In this document: in pieces, positions 7,617 to 15,674 of the stretch | Layout of the letters: the number at the start of each line of letters is the position of its first letter | Position numbering within the stretch: the stretch's first letter is position 1 | From: SKLM01 sp964575455 | Lineage (GTDB): Bacteria > Chloroflexota > Anaerolineae > B4-G1 | NCBI GenBank assembly: GCA_964575455.1 | Contig: CAZNRX010000011.1 | Span: forward strand, 9,726 to 73,725 | Length of the DNA stretch: 64,000 nt | Reading direction: 5' to 3' | The notes under the pieces: generated by a model | Seen by the model: the letters and a program-made list of their open reading frames with translations, nothing else | Database searches by the model: none | Told to the model about the DNA's origin: nothing | Translations under genes and position numbers: made by a program

Positions 7617-9203
7617 CTAAACCTCCTCTGTCATCGGCCTCATCGGGATAGCCCCAATACCTGAAACGCTGCTCATCAGTAGGTCCTGCAGCTTGATGGC
7701 ATGCGACAGCCCTGACGATTTGTCATAGAACAATGTCTCATTGCCTGGATAGACAGCTACCGCGGCTCGCACGCCCTCCAACGCATCCCGGTACGTATGC
7801 ATCTTGTACAGATCGGCCCGCTTGGCAGTGGCTTCGGCAGAATCCTCCTCGTCCCCCAAGGGTAGTCGCTCCAGGCGGAACTTGGCGTCCAGCACCACCC
7901 GCGGTCTGCCGCCCTCCATCCAAGAGAAGTCGGGACGAAGGGACACCGAATAAGAGTTCGGGCGCCGGAAGCCGCGATTGTACACAAGCTTCCCGGCCCC
8001 GGGAAACCCTGCCTCGGCCTTCCAAGCCAACCCGTGGTGTGCAGACGTGTGGAGCTTGACGTGAGGAGCGCCTCCCAGGGCCAAACGAAGCTCGTCGATC
8101 AACGCAAAGAAGACCCAGACCTCGTAGAGCGTGGCGATATCTCGCACCTCAATGGCCTCCTGAAGCCGCGCGAAGAGCGGACGGCGAGCGCAGTGAAAAT
8201 GCCGCCACAGGTTCAGCAGCGTCCGGTAGCCATCCCGGCGAAGCAGGACCTGGGAGCTCAGTGGGAGGTAGCGCATTGTGCCCACGTCGTCGAACATAGG
8301 ATGCTGATACGCGCGCCGCACACGCTCGGCGACAGCGCGAACTCGCTCCCGGCGCCTCCCTGGCACCTTAGTCCACCACCGCTGTGCCAGCAGCTCCTCA
8401 GCTGCAACCACGAGTTGACGCAGGAAGTGGCACACGAAGCGGTTCTCTGGCGTATCGAGGCTTTCGACCGACAAGTACTGTCGTATACTCGTCGGAGCGT
8501 ATCCCTCCAGACGACGTGCCAGCAGGAGATCCTGCTCCGTCCTCACCCACCGCTCCGGTGAACGCACGATGTCCCGCAGGACATCGGCGTCAGCCTGGGA
8601 AGCCTGCGCCAGGGGGACTTGATCAATCAGCTCCGCTAGGCAACGATGGGGTCGAGCCTGAACCATGCCCAGGGCACTTCGCAGGCTGGATCCGTATTGG
8701 GAGAGGAAGTGAAGCACAAAGAGCGGCGTTGGGGGCTGGAGTGCCTCCCTGACGCCCCGCTCCGTGGGACCGCTCAGATCAAAGGGTAGCCGCACGCTCC
8801 GGGCGAAGAGATCCTCCAGAAGGCTCCTGAAGAAGGCGACGTGCTCCCAGGGGTTAGGGAGCTTGGGCGAGATGACCTCCACCGTCACCGTCGGGCAGAG
8901 TGGCGCGCCATCGGCATACGGCTGGATCTGCGCTAGCCCGAGGCGATTCTCGAAGCGGAGGTTGAAGATCGAGTCCTTGACGGGCTCCTGCCACACCTGT
9001 CCGATGCGGAGGCGGTCGACCTCCGGAAGATCAAGCCAATGATCGCGCCATTCCTGAAGACAACAGACAGCCGGGGCGAGCGCAGAGCTCAGATTGGCAG
9101 GGATGGAGATGCCACAGTCTTTAACTTGCTGAATGAGATCACTGCGCACCTGATTCACTGCTCTTGCCTCCAGCGGCGGCTGACTATGCGACGCTGTGAT
9201 CAA
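7617..9203 (-). CDS. DUF2357/McrC-like PD-(D/E)XK nuclease, 528 aa
   Basis: Predicted cleavage subunit that pairs with the adjacent McrB-like protein. The C-terminal third carries a PD-(D/E)XK core: a helix DIATLYEVWVFFALIDEL, then LRPDFSW and VVLDAKFRLE, then the McrC-type motif DLYKMHTYRDAL. The N-terminal two thirds are helical and match the DUF2357 style of McrC relatives (NRFVCHFLRQLV, RRERVRAVAERVRRAY). The listed start is a TTG without a convincing Shine-Dalgarno, 24 bases after the HsdM remnant, so the true start could differ or the 5' end could have been altered when the upstream gene was lost. It is the first gene of the four-gene run. Confidence 0.82.
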   Translation of the reverse strand: MITASHSQPPLEARAVNQVRSDLIQQVKDCGISIPANLSSALAPAVCCLQEWRDHWLDLPEVDRLRIGQVWQEPVKDSIFNLRFENRLGLAQIQPYADGAPLCPTVTVEVISPKLPNPWEHVAFFRSLLEDLFARSVRLPFDLSGPTERGVREALQPPTPLFVLHFLSQYGSSLRSALGMVQARPHRCLAELIDQVPLAQASQADADVLRDIVRSPERWVRTEQDLLLARRLEGYAPTSIRQYLSVESLDTPENRFVCHFLRQLVVAAEELLAQRWWTKVPGRRRERVRAVAERVRRAYQHPMFDDVGTMRYLPLSSQVLLRRDGYRTLLNLWRHFHCARRPLFARLQEAIEVRDIATLYEVWVFFALIDELRLALGGAPHVKLHTSAHHGLAWKAEAGFPGAGKLVYNRGFRRPNSYSVSLRPDFSWMEGGRPRVVLDAKFRLERLPLGDEEDSAEATAKRADLYKMHTYRDALEGVRAAVAVYPGNETLFYDKSSGLSHAIKLQDLLMSSVSGIGAIPMRPMTEEV

Positions 9204-9226
9204 CGGCCATTGGCTGAGATCGGCGA

Positions 9227-9635
9227 CTACGGCAGTCTGTCAATGCCTTCTTCTCGTGCAACCGCCGCCCCCCACCCTATTCCCAGATCCTCAGCAATCA
9301 CCCGAAACTGCTCCAGCGCTGACTCCAGATACTTTTTTCTCAACCTCATGTAGGGCGGGGTTCTGTAAGCGCAGCGGCACCCGCCGAAACTGGGTTGAGC
9401 CATCTCTCCCTCCGGACCCCGCAAGGGGTGCACGAGTGTCTCTACGATCTGAGCCGCCAGCACCTCCGGCTCAGGCAGGTTGGCCGTCTCCTCCAATGAC
9501 TCATCCCGGATCCAGAAGATATCCAGGCTCGCCTTGTCCCGCGCCACTAACGTCTCATAGTTGTACGCCCGCCAGCGCCCGTCCGGGTTCCCCTCCGACC
9601 ACGTCGGCTCGCGCTCGTGGCGGTTCTCCGGATTC
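9227..9635 (-). pseudogene. HsdM-like type I methyltransferase, C-terminal remnant
   Basis: The frame reads ...YNYETLVARDKASLDIFWIRDESLEETANLPEPEVLA... (given here in parts: YNYETLVARDKASLDIFW, then RDESLEETANLPEPEVLA), the characteristic C-terminus of N6-adenine methylase HsdM subunits. An in-frame TAG at 9636-9638 precedes it and no NPPF/SAM-binding core is present upstream, so at least 300 residues are missing. A short foreign stretch (FGGCRCAYRTPPYMRLRKKY) interrupts the family ending EQFRVIAEDL. It is a relic of a type I system that once flanked the McrBC-like genes. Confidence 0.7.
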
Positions 9636-9780
9636 TAGCACGCCACGAAGTCGTCCGAACCTTTCCGGGTCAACGAGTGGCCGGTCAACTTGAGAAGACG
9701 GGGCCATCCCCAGACGCTGCGGTAGTTCGAGGGCTGTCTGACGATGGGAGCAGACTCGGTGGCAGAAGCGTACGTCCTCC

Positions 9781-10671
9781 CTATTTCAAGCTCTCCTCGA
9801 ACTCCTCCGTCACCCAGGTGACAATATCAAACAAGGCATCGAAGAAGTCCCGGTCGTTGTGAACGCGCAGATCGGCCGTTGGTGCCTGGTTTCTGCCCCG
9901 CGGATACAGTCCCAACTCGAGCAGCGCCTCGGTCAGTCGATCCGTGTCAAACCCTTCAACGTGAGCGTGATATTGGGCGACCGGAAAGTGTAGATCCCGT
10001 CTCCGCCCGGCCACACCAAGATAGAAGACTGCGACGCCGTGGGGCTTTGGCTCATCCCACCTCTTGAGCTTGTACAACGCGTGCTTTCTGAACGGGATCG
10101 ACTTCTCGGCGGCGGGATAGGGTCGGAATCCCAGCTCGCTTATGCACTTGCCCAGAAAGCTGTGCAACCGACTCGTCGCCCCCGGGCCGATGGCCTCTTC
10201 CACCTTCTCCAGCGCCACCTCCACGTTCTCCGGGAGCAGTCCAGGCGGAGGCAGCTCCTCCGCCCGCTTCAGCAGCCTGAGCAGCAGATCGACCAGACTG
10301 ATGATGGCTTTCCCCTCCGCCGCGCTGTACTCGACCACGCCGTGCACCGTCGGGTTGCGGAACAGCTTGAATGCCCCAGAGTACAACTCGCGCAGGCCCT
10401 CCCTCTCTGATCCCGAATGTCCCAACTGCTGTGCAAGCGGGCCTTTGGTGGGGCTGAAAGCGAAGTTCGCCAGCTGCGTGCCCGTCATGCGCTCCTCGCC
10501 CATGGCCTTGCGCAGTCGTTCCTCCAGCAGCACGAAGGCGCTGCGCACGGCCTCGTCGAAGGCCCCCAGGTGGATCAGATGCCCGCACCGGCGCATCAGC
10601 TCCTCGTCGAAACCGGCCTGAGCCTCCAAGGCCCAGCGGACCTGGTCCATCTCCTTATCTGTCAGTATCAT
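9781..10671 (-). CDS. TIGR02391 (Ymh-like) family protein, 296 aa
   Basis: Contains the TIGR02391 core: a helix FDEAVRSAFVLLEERLRKA, the segment GREL-like EREGLRELYSGAFKLFRNP and TVHG, followed by a helical hairpin. Proteins with this core are common in defence islands and abortive-infection loci, but no biochemical activity is established for most. The C-terminal 120 residues (ISELGFRPYPAAEKSIPFRK ...) form an extra mixed alpha/beta domain not assigned. AGAGGAA lies before the ATG. It lies 106 bases downstream of the DUF559-like nuclease gene on the same strand. Confidence 0.7.
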   Translation of the reverse strand: MILTDKEMDQVRWALEAQAGFDEELMRRCGHLIHLGAFDEAVRSAFVLLEERLRKAMGEERMTGTQLANFAFSPTKGPLAQQLGHSGSEREGLRELYSGAFKLFRNPTVHGVVEYSAAEGKAIISLVDLLLRLLKRAEELPPPGLLPENVEVALEKVEEAIGPGATSRLHSFLGKCISELGFRPYPAAEKSIPFRKHALYKLKRWDEPKPHGVAVFYLGVAGRRRDLHFPVAQYHAHVEGFDTDRLTEALLELGLYPRGRNQAPTADLRVHNDRDFFDALFDIVTWVTEEFEESLK

Positions 10672-10777
10672 CGGTTCCTCTTCTATTCTGTTGCCACAGG
10701 CCAGCCTTCTATCGGGCGCACGTTCTTAGTAGGCATCTACGACGCATTCTGGGCGCGGAAGATACCGAAGGAGGTTC

Positions 10778-11644
10778 TCAATCTAGGTCGTAATCCGGTC
10801 CTGGCTCGAAGAGCGTCAACTGCTGGTGACCTTCCGGCCGATCCGGGTCGAAGGGGCGTGGCACCAACCCGTTCGTCTTCAGACCGCCTGCCTGGTTGAC
10901 GTTCTCCATGATGCTGGGGATGCAGTACTCGACCATCTCTTCCCGAATCTGCTTCCCGTTGAAGCGTACCACCGTCCAACCCAAGCCGGCCAGATCGTTG
11001 TTCCGCTGGTTGTCCTGCGGGATGCGGGCCGGATCGGCGTGCCACGTATCGCCGTCCGTTTCCACGTCCAGCTTCCCATCGTTGCAGAAGATAGCGAAAT
11101 CGAGGAGATAACCCTGCCTCTTGGCCGGGACGAAGAACTGCCTCTCGGCATCAATGGCTCGCCGCTTCAGCTCGGCCCATAGACGATCCTCAAGCGGGCT
11201 GTCGTCGTACAGGTCGTTGATCTCCTCCGCAGTGAGGAACTTGTTCCAAGTCGTGGGAATGAAGACGATACGACGCCAGCGCCGAGCGAGGATCGGCTCC
11301 GGCAGTTGCTGCAGCGAAGATAGCATCAGCTGATAGTACCGCTTGTTCGTCTTCTCGTTGATCGGCTCATCGGGGAACAGCTCGTGGCGAAACACCTTCC
11401 GGATCTCGATCGCTCGAGCGTAGTAGCGCACGCTATAGCGTTCGCTGCCAAAGACCTTGGTCTGGTAAAAGGCCAGCCACTCGGGCGGCCAGCGCTTCTT
11501 AAGGAACCGCTTGACGCTGTAGACGGGGATGCGGTACCAGTACTGCTCCTGGGCGATGGCGAAATCCGCAGGATCGTTCATGATCGCCACCAGCACCTCA
11601 CCGCGGCCGACCGCCCTTGGGGTCGACTCCGAAAGTCGAGTCAT
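10778..11644 (-). CDS. DUF559/Vsr-like endonuclease domain protein, 288 aa
   Basis: The C-terminal half has a Vsr/DUF559 type nuclease core: LLDFAIFCNDGKLDVETDGD with WH, then NDLAGLGWTVVRFNGKQI. The D...E-x-D-G spacing fits this PD-(D/E)XK branch. The N-terminal 140 residues are basic and aromatic (YWYRIPVYSVKRFLKKRW, RYYARAIEIRKVFRHELF) and probably bind DNA or a partner. AAGGTGG precedes the ATG. It is likely an accessory defence or repair nuclease next to a TIGR02391 gene; its substrate cannot be read from the sequence. Confidence 0.75.
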   Translation of the reverse strand: MTRLSESTPRAVGRGEVLVAIMNDPADFAIAQEQYWYRIPVYSVKRFLKKRWPPEWLAFYQTKVFGSERYSVRYYARAIEIRKVFRHELFPDEPINEKTNKRYYQLMLSSLQQLPEPILARRWRRIVFIPTTWNKFLTAEEINDLYDDSPLEDRLWAELKRRAIDAERQFFVPAKRQGYLLDFAIFCNDGKLDVETDGDTWHADPARIPQDNQRNNDLAGLGWTVVRFNGKQIREEMVEYCIPSIMENVNQAGGLKTNGLVPRPFDPDRPEGHQQLTLFEPGPDYDLD

Positions 11645-11760
11645 TGTGCCACCTTAGCCTTCACTCAGGGTGCCATCAAGCAATTGACCGACCAACGCCC
11701 CTATTGTAGTGCCGCTGAGCCTGTGGTCAAGTCAAAACGGCCTGTTTCTTGCGGCGTAGG

Positions 11761-12411
11761 TCAGGACTCCTCTTGCTCGAAGAACTGCACGGATTGTTCG
11801 AGCTTACGCTCTTGCCAGGGTTCCTCGATTCTCATCGAGGCAGGCGGGCCGGTCTTCCGAATGGCGGGCAGCATCATGAGGTTCCGACGGGCCGGCGCAT
11901 AGTCCGGGTAGATCTCCAGAGCCTTCCGAAGCGCCTCCTCGGCCTCGTCGTAGCGCTCCTGCATGATGAGACAGGCCCCCAGATTGCCCCAGGGCTGGTG
12001 GGGTACGTCGCCGATAGCGATGACGCGGCGAAAGGCAGATTCAGCTTCCTCCCACGCCCCTGCCGCCATCAGGCGGACGCCACGCCAGAATGTGCGCTGT
12101 TCCTCCATGAGCTGATCGACGGTGTAGTCAGGTCCCCGCGTAGCCAGTTGTTCCTCCACAATATGGCGAAGAAAGGCCCGCTCCTGCTCATAGATCTCAC
12201 GGTTCTTGGGCCTATCCTCCAACTCAATGGCCCGCTCCACGTCGCGCAGGGCCTCGCCAGTGCGCAGGAGGAGACGGTGGGAAAGGGCGCGATTGTACGC
12301 CTGGTGCATCATGTGGCCCTCCGCTCTATCCAGCCACGCCTCAACCTGCTGCGGACGGGCTGCCCACCCCTCGGGTCGGGCTTGCCTTCTTCCCTTGCGT
12401 TTCTTGCCCAT
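11761..12411 (-). CDS. TPR-repeat protein, 216 aa
   Basis: A basic N-terminus (MGKKRKGRRQARPEGW) is followed by tetratricopeptide-like helices. The clearest repeat is WGNLGACLIMQERYDEAEEA followed by LRKALEIYPDYAPA (about 140-175), preceded by one at AAGAWEEAESAFRRVIAIG. No membrane segment. Such proteins act as protein-protein scaffolds; the partner is not evident. AAAGGA lies before the ATG. The gene begins 17 bases after the ImmA-like relic. Confidence 0.75.
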   Translation of the reverse strand: MGKKRKGRRQARPEGWAARPQQVEAWLDRAEGHMMHQAYNRALSHRLLLRTGEALRDVERAIELEDRPKNREIYEQERAFLRHIVEEQLATRGPDYTVDQLMEEQRTFWRGVRLMAAGAWEEAESAFRRVIAIGDVPHQPWGNLGACLIMQERYDEAEEALRKALEIYPDYAPARRNLMMLPAIRKTGPPASMRIEEPWQERKLEQSVQFFEQEES

Positions 12412-12427
12412 GGTCCGGTCCTTTCCA

Positions 12428-12804
12428 CTATGTATGAGAGCCGTAGGTGCATCGCACGGTCGATGTGCAACGCACCGCGGAGATCACGTTCTTGGCCAGA
12501 GCCCGCAGCACCAGACGCTTCATACGCTGGGGCTGCTCCGATGGCAGTTGGTCACCTGGCTCGGTCTCTCGCCATCCCCGGCGGCCGAACTCGCGGAAGA
12601 GCCGGTTGAAGGTGGCTTCGGAGATGATGTCCAAGTCTCGGGCGCGGTAGATCCAGGCCTGCATGCTCAGTCCGTATTTGTGCTTGAGCAGATGGAGCTC
12701 GTAAGGATCAGGGCCCGTCGATGTTCTCCCAGCTCATCGTAAGCGCATTCGGCGGGCACCAGGAAGGCCACACCAAATGGAAAGGCAACGGTCCCTTCAT
12801 CCAT
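12428..12804 (-). pseudogene. ImmA/IrrE-like domain protein, frameshifted fragment
   Basis: Two frames together give the back part of an ImmA/IrrE-type protein as found in XRE-ImmA regulators. One frame from about 12804 reads MDEGTVAFPFGVAFLVPAEC and then AYDELGEHRRA; near 12715 the meaning moves to another frame, DPYELHLLKHKYGLSMQAW followed by IYRARDLDIISEATFNRLF. The metal-binding HExxH part and the DNA-binding domain are missing. The end of the frame runs into a 31-nt palindromic repeat (VRCTSTVRCTYGSHT), which replaces the usual C-terminus. The gene is dead by frameshift, 5' loss and repeat invasion. Confidence 0.65.
12446..12476. repeat. 31-nt palindromic repeat, copy 1
   Basis: Begins GGTGCATCGCAC and ends GTGCAACGCACC, with near-complementary arms. 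The same length and layout recur at 13404-13434 and 14259-14289. This copy forms the 3' end of the ImmA-like relic. Confidence 0.7.
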
Positions 12805-12814
12805 GCCTGTGGAC

Positions 12815-12875
12815 CTCTCGCCTCGCCCCCTCGCCTTATCGCTTATTCGCCTTGTCGCTGACTCGCCCTATCGGA
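12815..12875. repeat. TCGCC-rich short direct repeats
   Basis: A run of roughly 10-base variants of TCGCCTTATCGC / TCGCCTTGTCGC lies between the ImmA relic and the lipoprotein stop. It reaches the last codons of the lipoprotein (SGIR). Confidence 0.5.
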
Positions 12876-13296
12876 TGCCGCTGTCGATGATCACGTCGAC
12901 CCGGATGGTCCCCCCGCTGGCGACCTCTACTGTCCTGGGGAGCCCGGCGGCGCTGACCGGCCCGATGCGCTCGATGTCCACCACGTACGTGCCCGGCGGC
13001 AGCTCCTCCCGGTAGGCGCCCTCGGCGTCGATCTCCGCGCGCCTGACCACCTCCTCGCCGTCCGACCCGTAGATCAGGATGACGCGGCCCTCATACAGCT
13101 CGGGCCAGGGCGTCGGCGTGGGTGCCCCCTCCTCCGCTGCCGCAAGCGGTCGTATGACGACGTAGCCGGTGACGACGCCCGGCTCAGGCGTCGGATCCGC
13201 GCAGCCGGTCAGGGCCGCGCTCAATGCGTGCGTCAGAACCAGCAGAACGATCAGCGTTCTCCAGGCTGCGTGCGGCGTGCTCTTCGTTCGTCCCAT
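12868..13296 (-). CDS. Lipoprotein with carboxypeptidase-regulatory-like fold, 142 aa
   Basis: Predicted outer-surface lipoprotein. The signal peptide LIVLLVLTHALSAALTGC ends in a lipobox (LTGC), followed by a Pro/Glu-rich linker (ADPTPEPG). The mature part looks like one SpaA/CarboxypepD-reg-type beta sandwich: GYVVIRPL, ... RAEIDAEGAYREELPPGTYV. The frame is open much further upstream, but that part is Gly/Arg-rich antisense-like sequence; ATG 13296 has GAGAGGAG six bases before it and starts the signal peptide. A 24-base-arm hairpin lies in its leader. Such domains usually serve adhesion or structural roles; no catalytic motif is seen. Confidence 0.75.
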   Translation of the reverse strand: MGRTKSTPHAAWRTLIVLLVLTHALSAALTGCADPTPEPGVVTGYVVIRPLAAAEEGAPTPTPWPELYEGRVILIYGSDGEEVVRRAEIDAEGAYREELPPGTYVVDIERIGPVSAAGLPRTVEVASGGTIRVDVIIDSGIR

Positions 13297-13318
13297 ACAC
13301 TCCTCTCTCGCGTCCACA

Positions 13319-13386
13319 GCGGATCTCAGGAAAACAACGGATACCTCTTCGCAGTGACGTTGATCCGTTGTCTTCCTGGAATCCGC
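13319..13386. repeat. Long imperfect inverted repeat before lipoprotein gene
   Basis: Two 24-base arms (13319-13342 and 13363-13386) match at about 21 positions around a 20-base loop. It lies 22 bases upstream of the lipoprotein start, so in its mRNA it would be a strong leader hairpin. A shortened relative lies at about 14195-14250, again next to a 31-nt palindrome, so this is probably part of a mobile repeat unit. Confidence 0.7.
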
Positions 13387-13403
13387 GCTATGATACCGCT
13401 CCA

Positions 13404-13434
13404 GGTGCCTCGCACACCGAATGTGCAAGGCACC
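13404..13434. repeat. 31-nt palindromic repeat, copy 2
   Basis: GGTGCCTCGCACA ... TGTGCAAGGCACC, with 12 of 13 arm positions able to pair. It follows the 24-base-arm hairpin by 17 bases and lies just after the DUF429 stop. Confidence 0.75.
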
Positions 13435-13445
13435 GACTGCACTCG

Positions 13446-14096
13446 TCACTCCGCCGCCACCACACAGAACGGCCCCCACCCTCTCACGGGTCCCTCCTCC
13501 CGTAGATGAAGCAGCACCTCCGGCACACGATGATACACGTAACCCACCGTCGCGCACACCAGCGCATCCAATGCGCCATCGCTGCGGGGGAGCGCATCCG
13601 ACGCAATCCCAAACCGCGCCGCCCAGCGCTCCCACAGCGCCGCGACGGCGTTCTCGTCGCCATCCTTTCCCTTCTTGTACCCCCGCACCGCCTCCTCCAC
13701 CCCTTCCCCCAGCCCGAAGAGGAGCGACGCCCGAGGGTGCGTCTCCACCAGCGTCCCCACCAGCGGAGCCAGATGCTGCGCCAGCAGCTGACCGCGAATC
13801 GGCACCGCCATCAGCGAGTTGAACGACGACACCCAGTTCCGGCAATCTCGCGGCAGCAACGCTCGCAGTCGCCAGTCCGAGGCCCGGAACCCCGTCTCCG
13901 CCGAGAGCGACGTCGTCAACTGTGCGTCGATCGTTACCGCGACGACTAGCTCCTCCCTACAGTAGTCCACGATCTCCTCCAGCGAGGAAAGCTTCGGCGC
14001 CAGGCAGACCACCAGGCCATCTTCCCCGTCCGCCAGACCCGCTAGCCACGTATTCCTCGCGCCAGCGACGTCGACTCCCAGATAGATCACACTCAT
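13446..14096 (-). CDS. DUF429 family protein, 216 aa
   Basis: Starts MSVIYLGVDVAGARNTWLAG, the acidic G(V/I)D(V/L)AG opening of DUF429 proteins, which are predicted to have an RNase H-like fold. Further family features are TIDAQLTTS, the RDCRNWVSSFNSLMAVPIRG segment and THPRASLLFGLG, then LDALVCATVGYVYH. The activity is not established. GGGAAGGG abuts the ATG closely. It is co-oriented with the downstream lipoprotein gene but separated from it by two hairpins, so joint expression is uncertain. Confidence 0.7.
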   Translation of the reverse strand: MSVIYLGVDVAGARNTWLAGLADGEDGLVVCLAPKLSSLEEIVDYCREELVVAVTIDAQLTTSLSAETGFRASDWRLRALLPRDCRNWVSSFNSLMAVPIRGQLLAQHLAPLVGTLVETHPRASLLFGLGEGVEEAVRGYKKGKDGDENAVAALWERWAARFGIASDALPRSDGALDALVCATVGYVYHRVPEVLLHLREEGPVRGWGPFCVVAAE

Positions 14097-14192
14097 CCCT
14101 TCCCTCGCGTGTGCCCTCCCAGCCCGAGGGCTTCTGCCCAGCTCGAAGGGCCATCAGCCCGCAGCCTTCAGTCCAGGGCAGCTCTCAATACA

Positions 14193-14390
14193 TCAGCGGA
14201 TCTCGCCAGCACGCCCCGATCCGATCCTTTCCTGCAATCCGTGTTCCGATACGCCCAAGGTGCCTCGCACACCGAAGGTGCAAGGCACCGAATCCGTCGA
14301 CAACGCGACGGCCAGCGTCACCATGGCCATCGGGATGAACCAGTAGGTGGAGCGACGCTGCTCCCATATGTAGCTAGCTCTCGTCCTCAT
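14193..14390 (-). pseudogene. DUF2254-like membrane protein, N-terminal relic
   Basis: The first 33 codons after an AGAGAGGA ribosome site read as the start of a polytopic membrane protein (EQRRSTYWFIPMAMVTLAVA), resembling the opening of DUF2254 proteins. At about codon 34 the frame enters the 31-nt palindrome (VPCTFGVRGTLG) and then stops. The break at the repeat edge suggests repeat-mediated deletion or insertion. The family name is tentative because only one membrane segment survives. Confidence 0.45.
14259..14289. repeat. 31-nt palindromic repeat, copy 3
   Basis: Differs from the copy at 13404 at a single base in the loop region. It marks the break of the membrane-protein relic. Confidence 0.75.
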
Positions 14391-14616
14391 TCCTCTCTCC
14401 GCGATACCGGGCGCGGGGCGGAACGGAGCCCTCCCTCACCCATCACCTTATCCGCAAGGAAGACGCTCCAATGATACCACACTTCTGGATTCCGCTCTAG
14501 CGGCACCGAGGACCCCACGCATAGGGTAGAAACAATATCGTCAGCCCGGCGAAGGGTCGGCTCTTCTCGCATCCCTCCGGCCGGTTGGGTGTTCATGGTA
14601 GTAAAGGGAGGCCATC

Positions 14617-15462
14617 ATGATGACCAGCACAGCGATCCTGACCGACAGCGCCTGCGACGTTCCGCAGGCCCTTATCGAGAGATACCAGATCATCGTCGTG
14701 CCCCTCTACGTCATCTGGGGCGATGAGGGGCTACGCGACGGCCAGGACATCGACAACCAAACCTTCTACGCGCGCCTGGCGCGGGACCCGGTGCACCCCA
14801 AGACCTCGCAACCCACGCCCACCGACTTCGCCCGAGCCATAGAGCGGGCGGGGGCCGACGAGGCGCTGGTCATCACGCTGACCGCTGCCCTGAGCGGCAC
14901 GCACGACGCCGCGCTCCAGGCCAGCGACATGGTCGACGTGCCGGTCCACGTCTTCGACTCCCGCTCCCTCTCCATGGGGCTGGGCTGGCAGGTGCTGGCC
15001 GCGGCGCGCGAGCGGGAGAGGGGCGGGTCCGTCGCGGCCATGGTCGCCGTGGCGGAGCGGATCCGCGACTACCTCAGCCTCCTTCTCACGCTGGACACGC
15101 TGGAGTATCTCCATCGCGGGGGCCGGATTGGAACGGCGGCCAAGCTGCTCGGCTCCATGGTTCAGCTCAAGCCGGTGCTGGAGATCGATCACGCCACAGG
15201 TGTGCTGGAGCCGGTGAGCAAGATACGCACACGACGGAAGGCAATGGCGGAGATCGTGGAGGAGACCTTCCGGCGCATCGACAGGACCCGGCCCATGCGC
15301 GTCGCCGTCATGCACGCAGCGGCGCCGGAGGATGCGCAGGCCCTGGTCGATGCGGTCGAGCGCCGCGTCCGTCCGCTGGAGCTGATCGTGGCCCAGATCA
15401 CGCCCGCGCTGGGGGTTCACGGCGGGCCTGGCGCGGTCGGCGTCTGCGCCCACAATGAGTGA
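14617..15462 (+). CDS. DegV family fatty-acid-binding protein, 281 aa
   Basis: A full-length DegV protein. The N-terminal ligand-binding motif TDSACDVP, the second motif LSGTHDAALQA and DSRSLSMGLG are all present, and length (about 280) is typical. DegV relatives bind fatty acids; in Gram-positive bacteria the related FakB hands them to the kinase FakA. No FakA-like gene is next to it here. GGGAGG lies eight bases before paired ATG codons; either may be used. It stands alone on the plus strand. Confidence 0.9.
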   Translation: MMTSTAILTDSACDVPQALIERYQIIVVPLYVIWGDEGLRDGQDIDNQTFYARLARDPVHPKTSQPTPTDFARAIERAGADEALVITLTAALSGTHDAALQASDMVDVPVHVFDSRSLSMGLGWQVLAAARERERGGSVAAMVAVAERIRDYLSLLLTLDTLEYLHRGGRIGTAAKLLGSMVQLKPVLEIDHATGVLEPVSKIRTRRKAMAEIVEETFRRIDRTRPMRVAVMHAAAPEDAQALVDAVERRVRPLELIVAQITPALGVHGGPGAVGVCAHNE

Positions 15463-15510
15463 GAAGGGACAGGCGCAATCACTCTCTGTGATCAAACGCA
15501 GATTCCGTCG

Positions 15511-15540
15511 TCGTGGTATTCGTGCCCTTCGTGTTGCGGT
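15511..15540. repeat. Dispersed repeat family 1 (TTCGTG type), intergenic copy
   Basis: Carries ATTCGTGCCCTTCGTGTTGC, the core of family 1, between degV and the cold-shock terminator. Confidence 0.7.
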
Positions 15541-15588
15541 GGGCGTGTCCACCCCGCAGGTGGGAGACGCCGGCCAGCCACAGATACG

Positions 15589-15623
15589 AAAAAACCGCAC
15601 GGCCTGCGGAGAAGCCGTGCGGT
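15589..15623 (-). terminator. Rho-independent terminator of the cold-shock gene
   Basis: Perfect 10-bp stem (ACCGCACGGC / GCCGTGCGGT) with a 10-base loop, followed on the minus strand by six T residues. It lies about 50 bases after the stop codon of the cold-shock gene and is the clearest terminator in the window. Confidence 0.9.
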
Positions 15624-15674
15624 CTTGACCCTAGTCAGACGTTGACCAGGCCGCCTCTGCCGTCCTACGTCGTG

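Larger units (their letters stand above)
14097..14616. other. Gene-poor stretch with repeats and a membrane-gene relic
   Basis: No intact gene is seen. It holds a shortened copy of the 13319-13434 repeat unit, a 31-nt palindrome, the relic at 14193-14390, and about 200 bases before degV in which I see only a Shine-Dalgarno. Confidence 0.6.

Noticed and set aside
12868..13845. A 325-residue reading of the lipoprotein frame starting at 13845
   Set aside because: The first 183 residues are Gly/Ala/Arg-rich, overlap the DUF429 gene on the same strand in another frame and run through two hairpins; the ATG at 13296 has a ribosome site and a signal peptide.
14387..14596. A 69-codon minus-strand frame before degV
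   Set aside because: No ribosome site, no domain, overlaps the start of the membrane-gene relic; most likely chance.
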